Below are positions 35,001 to 41,827 of a stretch of DNA of 64,000 nucleotides, piece by piece. Numbering within the stretch: the stretch's first letter is position 1; each line of letters begins with the position of its first letter. The notes beneath the pieces are model-generated. The model made no database searches, was not told where the DNA came from, and saw only the letters and a program-made list of their open reading frames with translations. This stretch comes from Pagrus major (taxonomy: Eukaryota > Chordata > Actinopteri > Spariformes > Sparidae). The stretch lies in the NCBI RefSeq assembly GCF_040436345.1, contig NC_133221.1, positions 30,976,089 through 31,040,088 of the forward strand. Reading direction: 5' to 3'. A program made the position numbers and the translations under genes.

Positions 35001-36317
35001 AGAGCATGTTAAAGGCACATCCACCACCCCGAACTCCAGACCTCTACTTTCCACATAGACATAGACTGTGCTGCCATACACTGGTACTGAACATTGGCAA
35101 GGGAAATAATTGCACTGTGGATAACTGTCCAATGTAAATTTCGAAGGATATAATAATCAACAGTATGTCTTAAATCAAGAACCACAAGCTGGCAACAATG
35201 CTGTGTATTTAACATTAAAAATGCCACCATATCGACTAAAATCATTGATTTGGAGGTTGAAGTTGGCGGACAAAAATGAAACACAGCAGAAAATGAAAGA
35301 TGTAGTCACAGGAAGTTTTTAAAAAAAAGACAAAGCAATCAATTCTGTTGTCATTTACTGTAAGCCAGACCTGATCATCTTCAATAAGTTTACAATTATT
35401 CAATAATTTTAGAACATTTTTCATAAAGTAAATTGCTGTTTCATCAGCATTATTTAGATTTCACAGCACAAAATGCAATTAGCTTTTGTGTGAACTGGCC
35501 TATGTGTGGTCCAGGACACTCTGACATTTTGATCTTACCTCAGAATTATGTATTGATGACTGCCATAAAAGTGTATTCCTACATAAGACCCATTATTCTT
35601 TGGCTCCGCCCACTTAGATCCTTTCACTATACCACCATATTTTGGGGTTCAGTATCTTACCATAAGACATTTCAACATGCAGACCTCCTGAGCAACAGCT
35701 GCCCCCAGTGGTCGCACACCTGAGGCAGTTGGCTGATATTGGCCTATCACAGATAAATTGTTTTGGTGTATATGTTGAGATTCACTGATATGAAAACTTT
35801 TTTGAAGAGATGATATGCAGAAAAGATGCACGGTGTAATTTAAAATGATTAATTTCCCATTGAAGTTCACTGTTAAAGTGCAGTGATGTCTTTTTAAACA
35901 TTAAAGTTTATTGTTAAAGTGTAAAATATCCTTTCTCCGTTACAAAACTTAATAAGTGTTTAATAACCATTTTTGAGCAATCATTGTGTTTATATCAACT
36001 GATTTATTGATGTCGGTCTCTAACATTGAGTATTGGTGAGGCTCTAATTGAAATATGATAGCAGGAGAAGGATGCATGCAGAAGGAGACATGAAGTTATT
36101 ACATAAAGAGTATATGGTTGACTTTATATAAATGAAGACTTTGTTCTGCAACAAAACATGAATCGTGACAACCCTGAATGTGAAGTATTTATCCAAACGG
36201 ACCACGTTCCACCACGTGTGCTGCAGCTGTGAGGTTTTGTGCATTATTCTTACCTGCGGTGATGCTACAAGCAGTCAGGGCTGCCAGACAGACGACCAAA
36301 GACATGCAGCCTTTCAT
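22977..36317 (-). CDS. kainate-binding-protein-type ionotropic glutamate receptor, whole gene
   Basis: Nine coding exons join in phase: 36317-36254, 31962-31931, 30338-30159, 28845-28622, 27889-27792, 26009-25792, 25643-25424, 24949-24699 and 23075-22977. The product has 461 residues: signal peptide (about 1-21), S1 lobe (22-146) with EGYCIDLL and APLTLTAVRE (R107 at the site of the agonist carboxylate-binding arginine), M1 (147-166), pore loop (about 184-199, ending LTLQG), M3 (about 213-230), S2 (about 240-395) with YGTLESGST and E313 in FIGEAVSLD, M4 (about 397-415), and a tail ending DSLDKNKA. The ligand-binding residues are all present, so the protein should bind glutamate or kainate at the plasma membrane. 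There is no amino-terminal domain; at 461 residues it has the size of fish and bird kainate-binding proteins, about half a normal subunit. Whether it conducts is doubtful (see findings). An in-frame TAA 48 nt upstream in the spliced leader fixes the start. Confidence 0.93.
23187..24662 (+). repeat. old dispersed repeat split by a later MITE, in receptor intron 9
   Basis: The left part (23187-23400) has AACATATGCTAATAAGCACT, TTGGTCATAAACCAGAGTGT and TTGGACAAATTAAAATGTTG. The right part (24440-24662) has AGTTGTTGAGATATTTCAGT, GAACATGAATGTCAAAGTTT and AAAGTGGTGGACCGACATCC. These are the two halves of one common teleost repeat. The MITE at 23439-24231 sits between them. The right end stops 36 bp from exon 9. 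Confidence 0.6.
23439..24231. repeat. fold-back DNA element with long inverted ends
   Basis: The left end GGTTTAACTTTATTTTACAG and following (GTCTGCAAATGTCTATGTAAGTAGG region) pairs with the right end read in reverse: GGTAACACTTCATTTTACAG, then GTCAGGAAAGTTCATGGTAA, then GTAGG. The arms are about 60 bp and no coding sequence lies inside. It is inserted within the older repeat 23187-24662. Confidence 0.65.
24699..24949 (-). CDS. receptor exon 9: end of S2, M4
   Basis: The exon encodes SPLVKNLTIAILQLSESGEL, then TYLRDKWWASSC, a polar linker and the M4 helix (GLFVLLGLGLAVGLLLALIE). KWWxxxC is the usual end of the S2 lobe. The acceptor is CACCAG and the donor AAG|GTAGGG; it enters after one base of a codon and ends in phase 0. 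The plus-strand open frame of 186 codons at 24589-25149 is only its shadow. Confidence 0.92.
25165..25256 (+). repeat. short relative of the element at 50457-51226
   Basis: It has GCGTTCACACCTG, TTGTGATCGGACC and AGGTCTGAACAGGGC. The last string and the GTGATC block recur at both ends of the 50457-51226 element. It lies in intron 8. Confidence 0.4.
25424..25643 (-). CDS. receptor exon 8: S2 lobe
   Basis: The exon encodes YSNNPVYRRIYQHMERKKSY, a VQSMEEGVRRTQEGNFAFIGE stretch with the agonist-contact glutamate E313, then SLDLAVARYCKL and GMRGYAIAAPLG. The acceptor is TTTCCCAG and the donor CTCTGG|GTGAGT. It starts in phase 0 directly after FFK of exon 7. Confidence 0.93.
25792..26009 (-). CDS. 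receptor exon 7: end of pore loop, M3, start of S2
   Basis: The exon encodes AGPHPKALSGRLISAIWWLF, AILLLACYFGNFNSVL (M3 and its cytoplasm-to-S2 exit) and then DYGTLESGSTMMFFK. The acceptor is CCTCTCAG. No GT donor fits: the frame that matches exon 8 ends at AAG followed by GCACAT, and a stop codon (TAA) follows before any GT. A GC-AG intron is therefore inferred. Confidence 0.88.
26283..26848 (-). mobile_element. insertion carrying a tRNA-derived SINE-like head
   Basis: On the minus strand, from 26847 down, the sequence reads GGTGGCGCAGAGGTTAGCAC, then GTTGCCTCACAAGCAGGTCA and GGGTTTGAATCC. These fit the A box (TGGCGCAGAGGTTAG) and B box (GGTTTGAATCC) of a tRNA-type internal promoter and resemble a very common fish repeat. 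The far end (26300-26400, GCTCTGCATTTAACCCATCC) belongs to the same recurrent fish element. It interrupts the family-1 MITE. Confidence 0.55.
27068..27277 (+). mobile_element. insertion with LINE-like 3' tail
   Basis: It contains AAGAATTTCATTGCACAGGG and ACTGTGCATATGACAATACA, the 3' end type of fish non-LTR retrotransposons. It splits the family-1 MITE. No coding part is retained. Confidence 0.45.
27792..27889 (-). CDS. receptor exon 6: M1-M2 linker and pore loop
   Basis: The exon encodes VSPAEWAEP, DTEEHNFTLLHSFWYITGA and LTLQ. The acceptor is TTTCTCTAG and the donor CTTCAAG|GTAACA. The N-terminal side of the pore loop ends in LTLQG, where AMPA and kainate channels have MQQG. Confidence 0.92.
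27900..28340. other. intron 5 repeat-like block, family unknown
   Basis: The block begins TTAAACGTACAATATGTAAC, the style of the many fish repeats that open with (TA)AAGGTxCAxTATGTAAC. Nothing coding was seen. Confidence 0.3.
28622..28845 (-). CDS. receptor exon 5: S1 agonist site and M1
   Basis: The exon encodes EADLAVAPLTLTAVREQFVD, MTTPFMQTGIGFILRKDL and the M1 helix MWVGVLIAFLLTGLCMFFVG. PLT, T104 and R107 are the S1 agonist contacts. The acceptor is CCTCCACCAG and the donor GGTCG|GTAAGTG. Confidence 0.94.
29649..30122. repeat. fold-back MITE, family 1, next to exon 4
   Basis: It starts AAAAGTTCATCCAAAAAGTC and ends TTTTTGGGTGAACTCATCCT, with AAATGGCTCCAAACAGCTCA and CATGCACCCCGTCTGAAGTG inside. 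Both termini are kept. The right end lies 36 bp from the last base of exon 4. Confidence 0.75.
30159..30338 (-). CDS. receptor exon 4: first part of S1
   Basis: Sixty codons begin DDPYTMSRGPELEGYCIDLL and end GNWQGMIGEIIRG. The acceptor is CTGTTTCCTCAG and the donor GGG|GTAAAT; phase 0 at both ends. DPYTM and EGYCIDLL are the first strands of the S1 lobe in all AMPA/kainate-type receptors. Confidence 0.94.
30339..31930. other. receptor intron 3, nothing recognised
   Basis: No family-1 MITE and no LINE fragment was seen; AT-rich unique-looking DNA. Confidence 0.35.
31931..31962 (-). CDS. receptor exon 3: 32-nt micro-exon
   Basis: With the last base of exon 2 it encodes DAKDLSITTIK, the first strand of the S1 lobe (compare the TTI-x-DPY order of the family). 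It has a poly-T acceptor (TTTTTTTTTCTATTCCAG) and a donor AAG|GTATTC. Its 32 nt correct the phase exactly (1 + 32 = 11 codons), which supports its reality. Confidence 0.85.
32200..32980. other. repeat-poor block in receptor intron 2, candidate regulatory element
   Basis: The block has higher G+C and none of the window's repeat families, with strings such as CACGGTTAATTGATTTATCA (32721-32740). Open frames here lack splice borders. It could be an intronic enhancer; this is untested. Confidence 0.22.
33365..33875. repeat. fold-back element, family 3
   Basis: The left end CCCCATGGGACCTTATTTCA with GGTAGTGAATGGAATC is matched in reverse by AAATAAGGTCCCATGGGGTC with ATTCACTACCATAC at the right. 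Inner arms also pair (TTGAGAAAGTTGTAG with ACTTTCTCAACTTGG). It is non-coding and lies in intron 2. Confidence 0.75.
34559..34925 (+). repeat. probable dispersed repeat (AAAGGGGCTCTATGTAACAA type)
   Basis: It opens AAAGGGGCTCTATGTAACAA, a start typical of fish short repeats, and runs through a GC-richer centre (CTCTCTCCGCCCCGCTCACA). No second copy was seen in this window, so the limits are approximate. Confidence 0.4.
35870..36052 (+). repeat. dispersed repeat, copy also at 45315-45490
   Basis: Both sites share AGTGCAGTGATGT / CAGTGCACTGATGT, AAGTTTATTGTTAAAGTGTA (one variant), AAGTGTTT, AATCATTGTGTTTAT-like strings and a TATTGG end. They are diverged. Confidence 0.45.
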
Positions 36318-36329
36318 GTTGCCAAAGCC
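36254..36329 (-). CDS. receptor exon 2: start codon and signal peptide
   Basis: The exon opens with 12 nt of leader after a CCATTTTCAG acceptor, then ATG at 36315-36317 and MKGCMSLVVCLAALTACSIT, ending with a phase-1 donor (GCAG|GTAAGA). The 21 residues have the short basic start, hydrophobic core and small residues of a signal peptide. Only 64 of its 76 nt are coding. Confidence 0.88.
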
Positions 36330-36481
36330 CTGAAAATGGCACTGATTAATACATTACCTTCAACACGATTATCTGTCTCAATTTCAGATGCAATTCAACC
36401 AAGATCATATGACACTTAGTGATGAAACCTCATTACAAGCTAAAACTGTCTCACTATGTTGTAAAATAGAAGTTCCCTTAC

Positions 36482-36585
36482 CTCAGTTACGCCTGATGCA
36501 CTGGGAAAGAAAACTTATGTGCGAGGAACAACTCCAGGAAAACGCGTAAGAAATTCACCAGACTTGCTCATGGGCAGTGGGATGG
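36482..36585 (-). other. probable 5' non-coding exon of the receptor gene
   Basis: A strong donor (AACTGAG|GTAAGG) at 36482 lies downstream of a TATA box. Spliced to exon 2 it gives a leader with an in-frame TAA 48 nt before the ATG. The start at about 36585 is set by the usual 30-bp TATA distance and is approximate. Confidence 0.55.
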
Positions 36586-36747
36586 TTGTGTGCAGAACAA
36601 TGTAGTGGGGGATTATATAGGGGAGCACAGGGAGGGAGGAGACAGGAGCTCATACGCAGAGTAAACTCATGATTATTTGGCAGAGGTTTTGGGGGATAAA
36701 GTTCAGGAGAGAAGTGTAATGACCTAACTGTTGCTACACTTGTTTTC
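36586..36747 (-). repeat. inverted duplication, left arm (receptor promoter)
   Basis: The arm runs from TTGTGTGCAGAACAATGTAG to AACTGTTGCTACACTTGTT. Its reverse complement lies at 37522-37653 with a few substitutions and small indels. It spans the receptor core promoter from about the start of transcription to about -160. Confidence 0.85.
36613..36619 (-). promoter_or_regulatory. TATA box of the receptor gene
   Basis: The minus strand reads CCCCTATATAATCCCC, a TATATAA element about 30 bp upstream of the end of the inverted-repeat homology and of the proposed non-coding exon. Confidence 0.6.
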
Positions 36748-37521
36748 ATAAGATAATATTACAGGATGTTAGAAAGAGGGAGGTGAAGATGGGTGGGGGA
36801 GAGGTACAAGTAACTTTACAGTTGGTTAGTTTGTTTTCAAGCAGGTATGCACAAAAATTGGTCCAAGTTTCTTTGACTTGGAAAAAATCCTACAGGTTTT
36901 ACCATAGGCCTACAAACCAAATTGATGTATTTGCACAAACCTTTTGAAAACAGGCAGTGATTTCATCTTAAAGGGAAGGACTTCATTCACTCTTTGAGAC
37001 AGAAAACATTCTCCCAGGGCTGAAGTGCTAGACAAAGCTTGGAGGTTGCAGTTGAGAGGCCAAGCCGTGCCAAACTGTCTAGATAAATACGGCTTTAAGA
37101 GGGACTCTGTGGTTTTCTTGGAATCCTAATGAAGCTGTCCTTTTGTGTTTGTGTACCGGCTGGAACGGAGTCTGTGGTGCTAAAATGAGAATGTCATGCT
37201 TCACAAAGTCTTACAGAGCTGAGGAAGAGGCCTGGCAGTGTGTGACAGCTCACCAGAGGTGGCCGTCAGCTTTGGAAACCACAGGCTTGACAAAAGACAA
37301 ACCTTTGACTGACAAATCAGTGTCCTGAGAAAGCAGGGAGGTGCTGCGCTGAGGGTTAGGGTTTCAAGTTCTTCAGGGTTCCTGGCACGTCTAATTTTTT
37401 GTGTTGTGGAATTGATCAGTGATCCAGAGGTTATCCAACAAACATGTGCATTAGCTTTCTCAAAGATGCATGGATGTCCTCCTATTGTTATCAATATATT
37501 AGGTTTCAATGCTATCCATTG
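36748..37521. other. spacer between the promoter inverted-repeat arms
   Basis: About 770 bp without a recognisable gene or repeat. Confidence 0.4.
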
Positions 37522-37653
37522 AACAAGTGTAGCAACAGTTAGGTCTCCTGAGCTTTATTCCCCAAAACCTCTGCCAAATAATCATGAGTTTGCGTCTGAG
37601 CTCCTGTCTGCTCCCTCCCTATACAATCCCCCACTACATTGTTCTGTACACAA
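37522..37653 (+). repeat. inverted duplication, right arm (mirrored promoter)
   Basis: The plus strand reads AACAAGTGTAGCAACAGTTA ... CCAAATAATCATGAGTTTGC ... CCCTATACAATCCCCC ... CATTGTTCTGTACACAA. This equals the receptor promoter read on the minus strand. The TATA box is changed to TATACAA (37618-37627 region). Homology ends where the receptor transcript would begin. Confidence 0.85.
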
Positions 37654-38321
37654 AGTGCACAGAGTTGTGTCCCAAAGTGCATATTCTGTTACAAAGGCAT
37701 GACAGTTTTGCCAAGATCTTAGTTCCAAAGGAAACACTGAATGCTTAAGCATTTTGGGGGGAATTTACAAAACCTGAACTAGTATGAATAAAACCTTGAG
37801 AGCTCAAAAATAGGGAAGATTTCGAAACCAAAGCAAAGGATTGGGGGTCCTCCCCCAAAAACTTGAGTTTCAGAGACATTGTTTTCTGCATTCTGCCGAC
37901 TTTCTGAGGAGTTATTTGTAAGAAATAGCCAGGATTTGGAGGGTTGCTCTAAAACTATTGGGGGCAGCATAACCGCTGGATGAGCCACACAAGAGGTTTG
38001 CAGCTGGAGAGGAGCAAGAGTCACACATCAGCAACTGGTGAAAAACCTGTGTACAGCCGGAATATTTTTACTTTATTTTGACCAAGCTGTCATTGTGGAA
38101 AGACAAATTAAGACTGTATTGATGAGTTTGACTTAGTTTATGTCAAGTCTGAATGTAGTGCAGTTTATGCTGAGTAAACAGTGAGCACCCAGCTTGTAAT
38201 GTAATGCACATCACCTGTTTCAACAGCCAATCGAACAAACTGTTACAAAGCTCATCACTTTAATGACTAACAGCTGTGACTGTATGACACAATCCCTAAA
38301 GTTTACTGATAAACTCACAGC

Positions 38322-38327
38322 TTTATT
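38322..38327 (-). terminator. plch2: candidate poly(A) signal of plch2
   Basis: AATAAA on the minus strand followed by a G/T-rich stretch (GGGATTGTGTC), giving a 3' UTR of about 1.85 kb. A second AATAAA lies at 39021-39026 and would give about 1.15 kb. The choice cannot be made from sequence. Confidence 0.35.
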
Positions 38328-40172
38328 GCAAAATGTAAAAAAATAACAAGAACAACACAACAGCATTTTTATGTTAAATACTTTTAATTCTATAATAATT
38401 GTTTTCAGCCTCTTTCTGCCTCCCGTCGGTGACTGCCGTTGGTGTGACCCCCGTGAACAACAGAAAAATTGACGTAGAAGAGAAAAACAGCACATGTCTT
38501 TCTCTTCTCTCATTTCTCAATAACTGAGGAGGACCAGGTGCAACAACAGACAACACACTGTACAGTGCCAGAAACGGGTTGTGATAACTTGTCATAAATC
38601 GGGAGAAATACAGGACAATTGTGAAATCAGAAACAGGAGTGGGGAAAGTATGGAGTAAAATGACCAAAAGAAATCTAATCGTGGTTGTTGAGAAGCACAA
38701 AAACGATGTTTTTCTCTTGCAGCTTCAAGCCTTTGTTCTGGAACATTCTGCCTTCCTGCAGGGGGTCTGGGGGCGGTTGCCAGAGAGGTTGAGAAAGGTG
38801 ATGGCTGGTAAACACAGACTCTAACAGAGTCCATAATTAGAGCAGCAAGCAGCCCCTGCCAAAACCAAGGCCAAGGGCTTTTACATGTCAGCTTGTATAA
38901 GGCTGAGTTTAACTGGTTAGTTAACAACTCCTCTTTGTCTCTGAGCCCAAGCAGCTGTTGATAGATTGAGTGCAAATGAAATAAATGAGCTGTGAAGCTT
39001 TCAATAATATTCATTTGAGATTTATTCAGGTCATAATTACACAATTTTTGAATTAAATATTGTCCCTCAAATTTTGCACAAAGAACTGGCATGGCAGTGC
39101 AAACAATACAGCAGGCCAACGATAAAACGTGCTTCGATACAGATCAGTTCCATCTTGTATTATTATCATGAACCAATGAGAACACAGGGTTTCAGGCATG
39201 ATGCTCTTGTGACCAACGTCAGACTACGAAATAGAAGTTGGAGTATTAACAAATCTTTATATAAAAAGTCTTTGTAAAATAAAGCCTTAAACATCACAGT
39301 GCATAAAAGACATGCAGTCAACTAAAAAAGGGCTAAACTTGGTGTGGAGTAGTCCACCACTGCTTTAACGTACAGGATCAAAGTGCTTTGACATGCCACA
39401 GATTAGGGAGGTTAGCAAAAAATTGGCAGCTCAGTCAAATTACAATGGAACCACTACACAAAAATACTAAAAATGAAGACCTTTTGATCTGCATTGTAGG
39501 AATAATTCCTTCCGTTTTTTAGCAAAGACATGAGACAAGCCTCAGTTTTTAGCATCAAACTGTACATTATATTCAACATGGTACCATGCCATCATTTTCA
39601 GAATATTGCTAGTGGATGGATGAATGTAACTAAATTTCAGCTCAGTTAAAGTATACCATTACAGTTAAAGTGAAATAAAAACAATGGATCATTTCAAATC
39701 CTGTCCTCTAGTCGCAATCTATTGCTACTGTATGCTCAAGTTAAAAAAAAAAAACTCAAACATGAGAGTAGTCACACTCAACATAAACAGCTATATAAAA
39801 ACTCCAGGTATTTTTCACTAAATACATTCTGGCAATTATCTAACATTTGGTGCAAACAGATGACAGAGCTGTAGTAGTTGCTCTTAGAAGAAATGCTCTC
39901 CAGTAGGTTCAAGACTATGTTTTTCTGAATGCACAGGTTAAAAAATGGATCTTGCACAAGATACAGAATTGATTGTTCATGGATTACTAATTTAGTGGAA
40001 CACAGTTTTCTGTGAGACGTTGAAATAACCTGCATTGTGAACCAGTTTTCTGTGAGATATCAGTAAAGATATGCAACTTTCTTTTCAAAAAGATTTCTAC
40101 TTGAGAAAAACTGGACTGTGTTCCAAAGTTTCTAGCTGTGTCTCTCACACTTGGTTCCAAGTCAGGCAGTTC

Positions 40173-41827
40173 TTAGAGTTTGAGCATGAAAAAGACTTCA
40201 CTGTTTTCAGGGTCTGGGGAGGACTGGGACTGTCTAGGGGAGGGAGTTCCTAGGGGGGTGAGCTGACTCAGCAGGTCCAGACTGGTGCAAGGACTCTGGG
40301 CCACGCAACACGCCCCTTCAGGATTCCCTCGCTCCTCAATGGGGCTAGCACTACTCCCACCGCCAATGTAACCACTGAGGCTGAAGCTTGCACTTCTGCC
40401 CTGGACCAGGCCCTGCAGCCTCTGCCTTTCCTGGGCCTTCTTCGCCCTGTTTGCAATGTACCGCACCCTGCTTTGGCTCCTTGAGGAGGTCCTACGCACC
40501 AGGGTCTCATCCTCAGTCTCCTCCTGTGACTCTCTATGCCTGTTTTCCGGGGCGAAGTCACTAGCTGTCAGGGGCTCCACATTTGTCAGCTTCCGCAGTT
40601 GCTCAGTCAGGTTGCTGGATGACCTAGACCTCAGTGGGCTTCCCTTGTGGATCTGTTCCCTCGTTGGCCTTACAATGAAGCTCCGGCTGATGCTGCGATA
40701 CTTGCTGTCAAAATTACAGGAAATGTCATCAGAGGTCAGATCCCCAAGGCTTTTGGACAAGGAAGCTGTAGCTGTTGGTGTTGTAGCTGCAGTGGGCGGC
40801 CTACTAGCTGATGACTGTTTGAGCCCTTCCATGTAGAGCCGGCTCCATGTGTGCCTCCTTTGAGTCAGTCTGCTGGGTGAGTCCACTGTAGCTTCCTTGG
40901 GGGGCTGTAAGGGACGGGGCTTAAGCTCATCTCTGGGGCACTCATGTTGCTGAAGATTGGGGTTTGATTTACTCTTACTGACTCGCAGGGCTTCATAGGA
41001 GACTAATGCTGAGCGACGGCAATTGACCCAGGGAGGATCGCAGGTGCTGCCAGCTGTGGGCAGGCTGGTGAGGCTCTTCCTGGCCAGGTTAGGCAGGGAC
41101 AGGTCAATGACAGTGTCGCTGGAAGAAATGCTAGAGGAGGAGGACATGCTGTCACGGTGGCTGCCTGGCTCTAACTTGCTCCAAAGGCGGTCATTCATGG
41201 TAGCATCTGTGCAGACTTCTGGTACTGCTGACTGGGCCTGCACAGCTGAGGATATAGCAACTCGAACATGTCCCTCGCTTTTTGTTCTTCTTACTAGTGT
41301 GCTGTTAAAAAGTGCTCGCCTGGCCTGGGCTATATCAGCTGCAGGGACTGTAGGGGTTCCAGTTGACACGCCTGCTGCAGCACGAGGCTCTGTTCTTCGG
41401 TCAAACTTTAAGTCTGCTGGATCATTTTTCTTATGTGTCAGAGTTTCTAGGTTTTGTCTCTGGTTTTGTGTGTGCTCCATGAATGAATGAGTGCTTCTGT
41501 TGGTTTGGGTGTCTTGAGCACTCTGTGATGGTCCAGTTTTCTCGGCAGGGTTCGTCAGACTGGGTGACGTGGTTCTGGAAAGGGTAGGGGGTTTCTTAGG
41601 GTCCCCGCTCACCTTGATAGGACTGTCTACCACCCCATTTGAAGGAACGGTCAGTGGGGGGTCTGCATTTATTGCTGTGGATGCTGAGTGCAGTGGTGCA
41701 GATGAGGACTGATGTAAAGACAGGCTCTTTCCTGGAGTGGAGACCGAGCAGATGACATGAGTGTTCCTGGGGTCTTCAGAGTTCAGTGCTAGAAATGGGG
41801 GAGCTGGTCTCTGCACTGTGGAATAGT
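40173..41827 (-). CDS. plch2: plch2 exon K: last coding exon, distal tail
   Basis: The exon encodes 550 disordered residues. Landmarks in order: VRRTKSEGHVRVAISS, LWSKLEPGSHRDSMSSSSS, SSSDTVIDLSLPNLARKSL, SKSNPNL, RRHTWSRLYMEGL, SKSLGDLTSDDI, LTEQLRKLTN, RRTSSRSQSRVRYIANRA with KKAQERQRLQGL, RGNPEGACC, and the C-terminus EVFFMLKL. The last residues (LKL) fit a hydrophobic PDZ-binding end, and to my memory mammalian PLCH2 ends similarly (LRL). The acceptor is TTTCTTTCCACAG. Confidence 0.94.

Noticed and set aside
22977..36317. A full-length kainate receptor (grik) with amino-terminal domain exons hidden in introns
   Set aside because: The signal-peptide exon and the 32-nt exon join in phase straight into S1, and no amino-terminal-domain-like frame was seen between them.
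36165..36419. 84-codon plus-strand frame upstream of the receptor
   Set aside because: It is the shadow of the signal-peptide exon and its intron border.
40456..41490. Plus-strand frames of 126 and 155 codons
   Set aside because: Both are antisense shadows of plch2 exon K, whose Ser/Arg-rich codons leave the reverse frames open.
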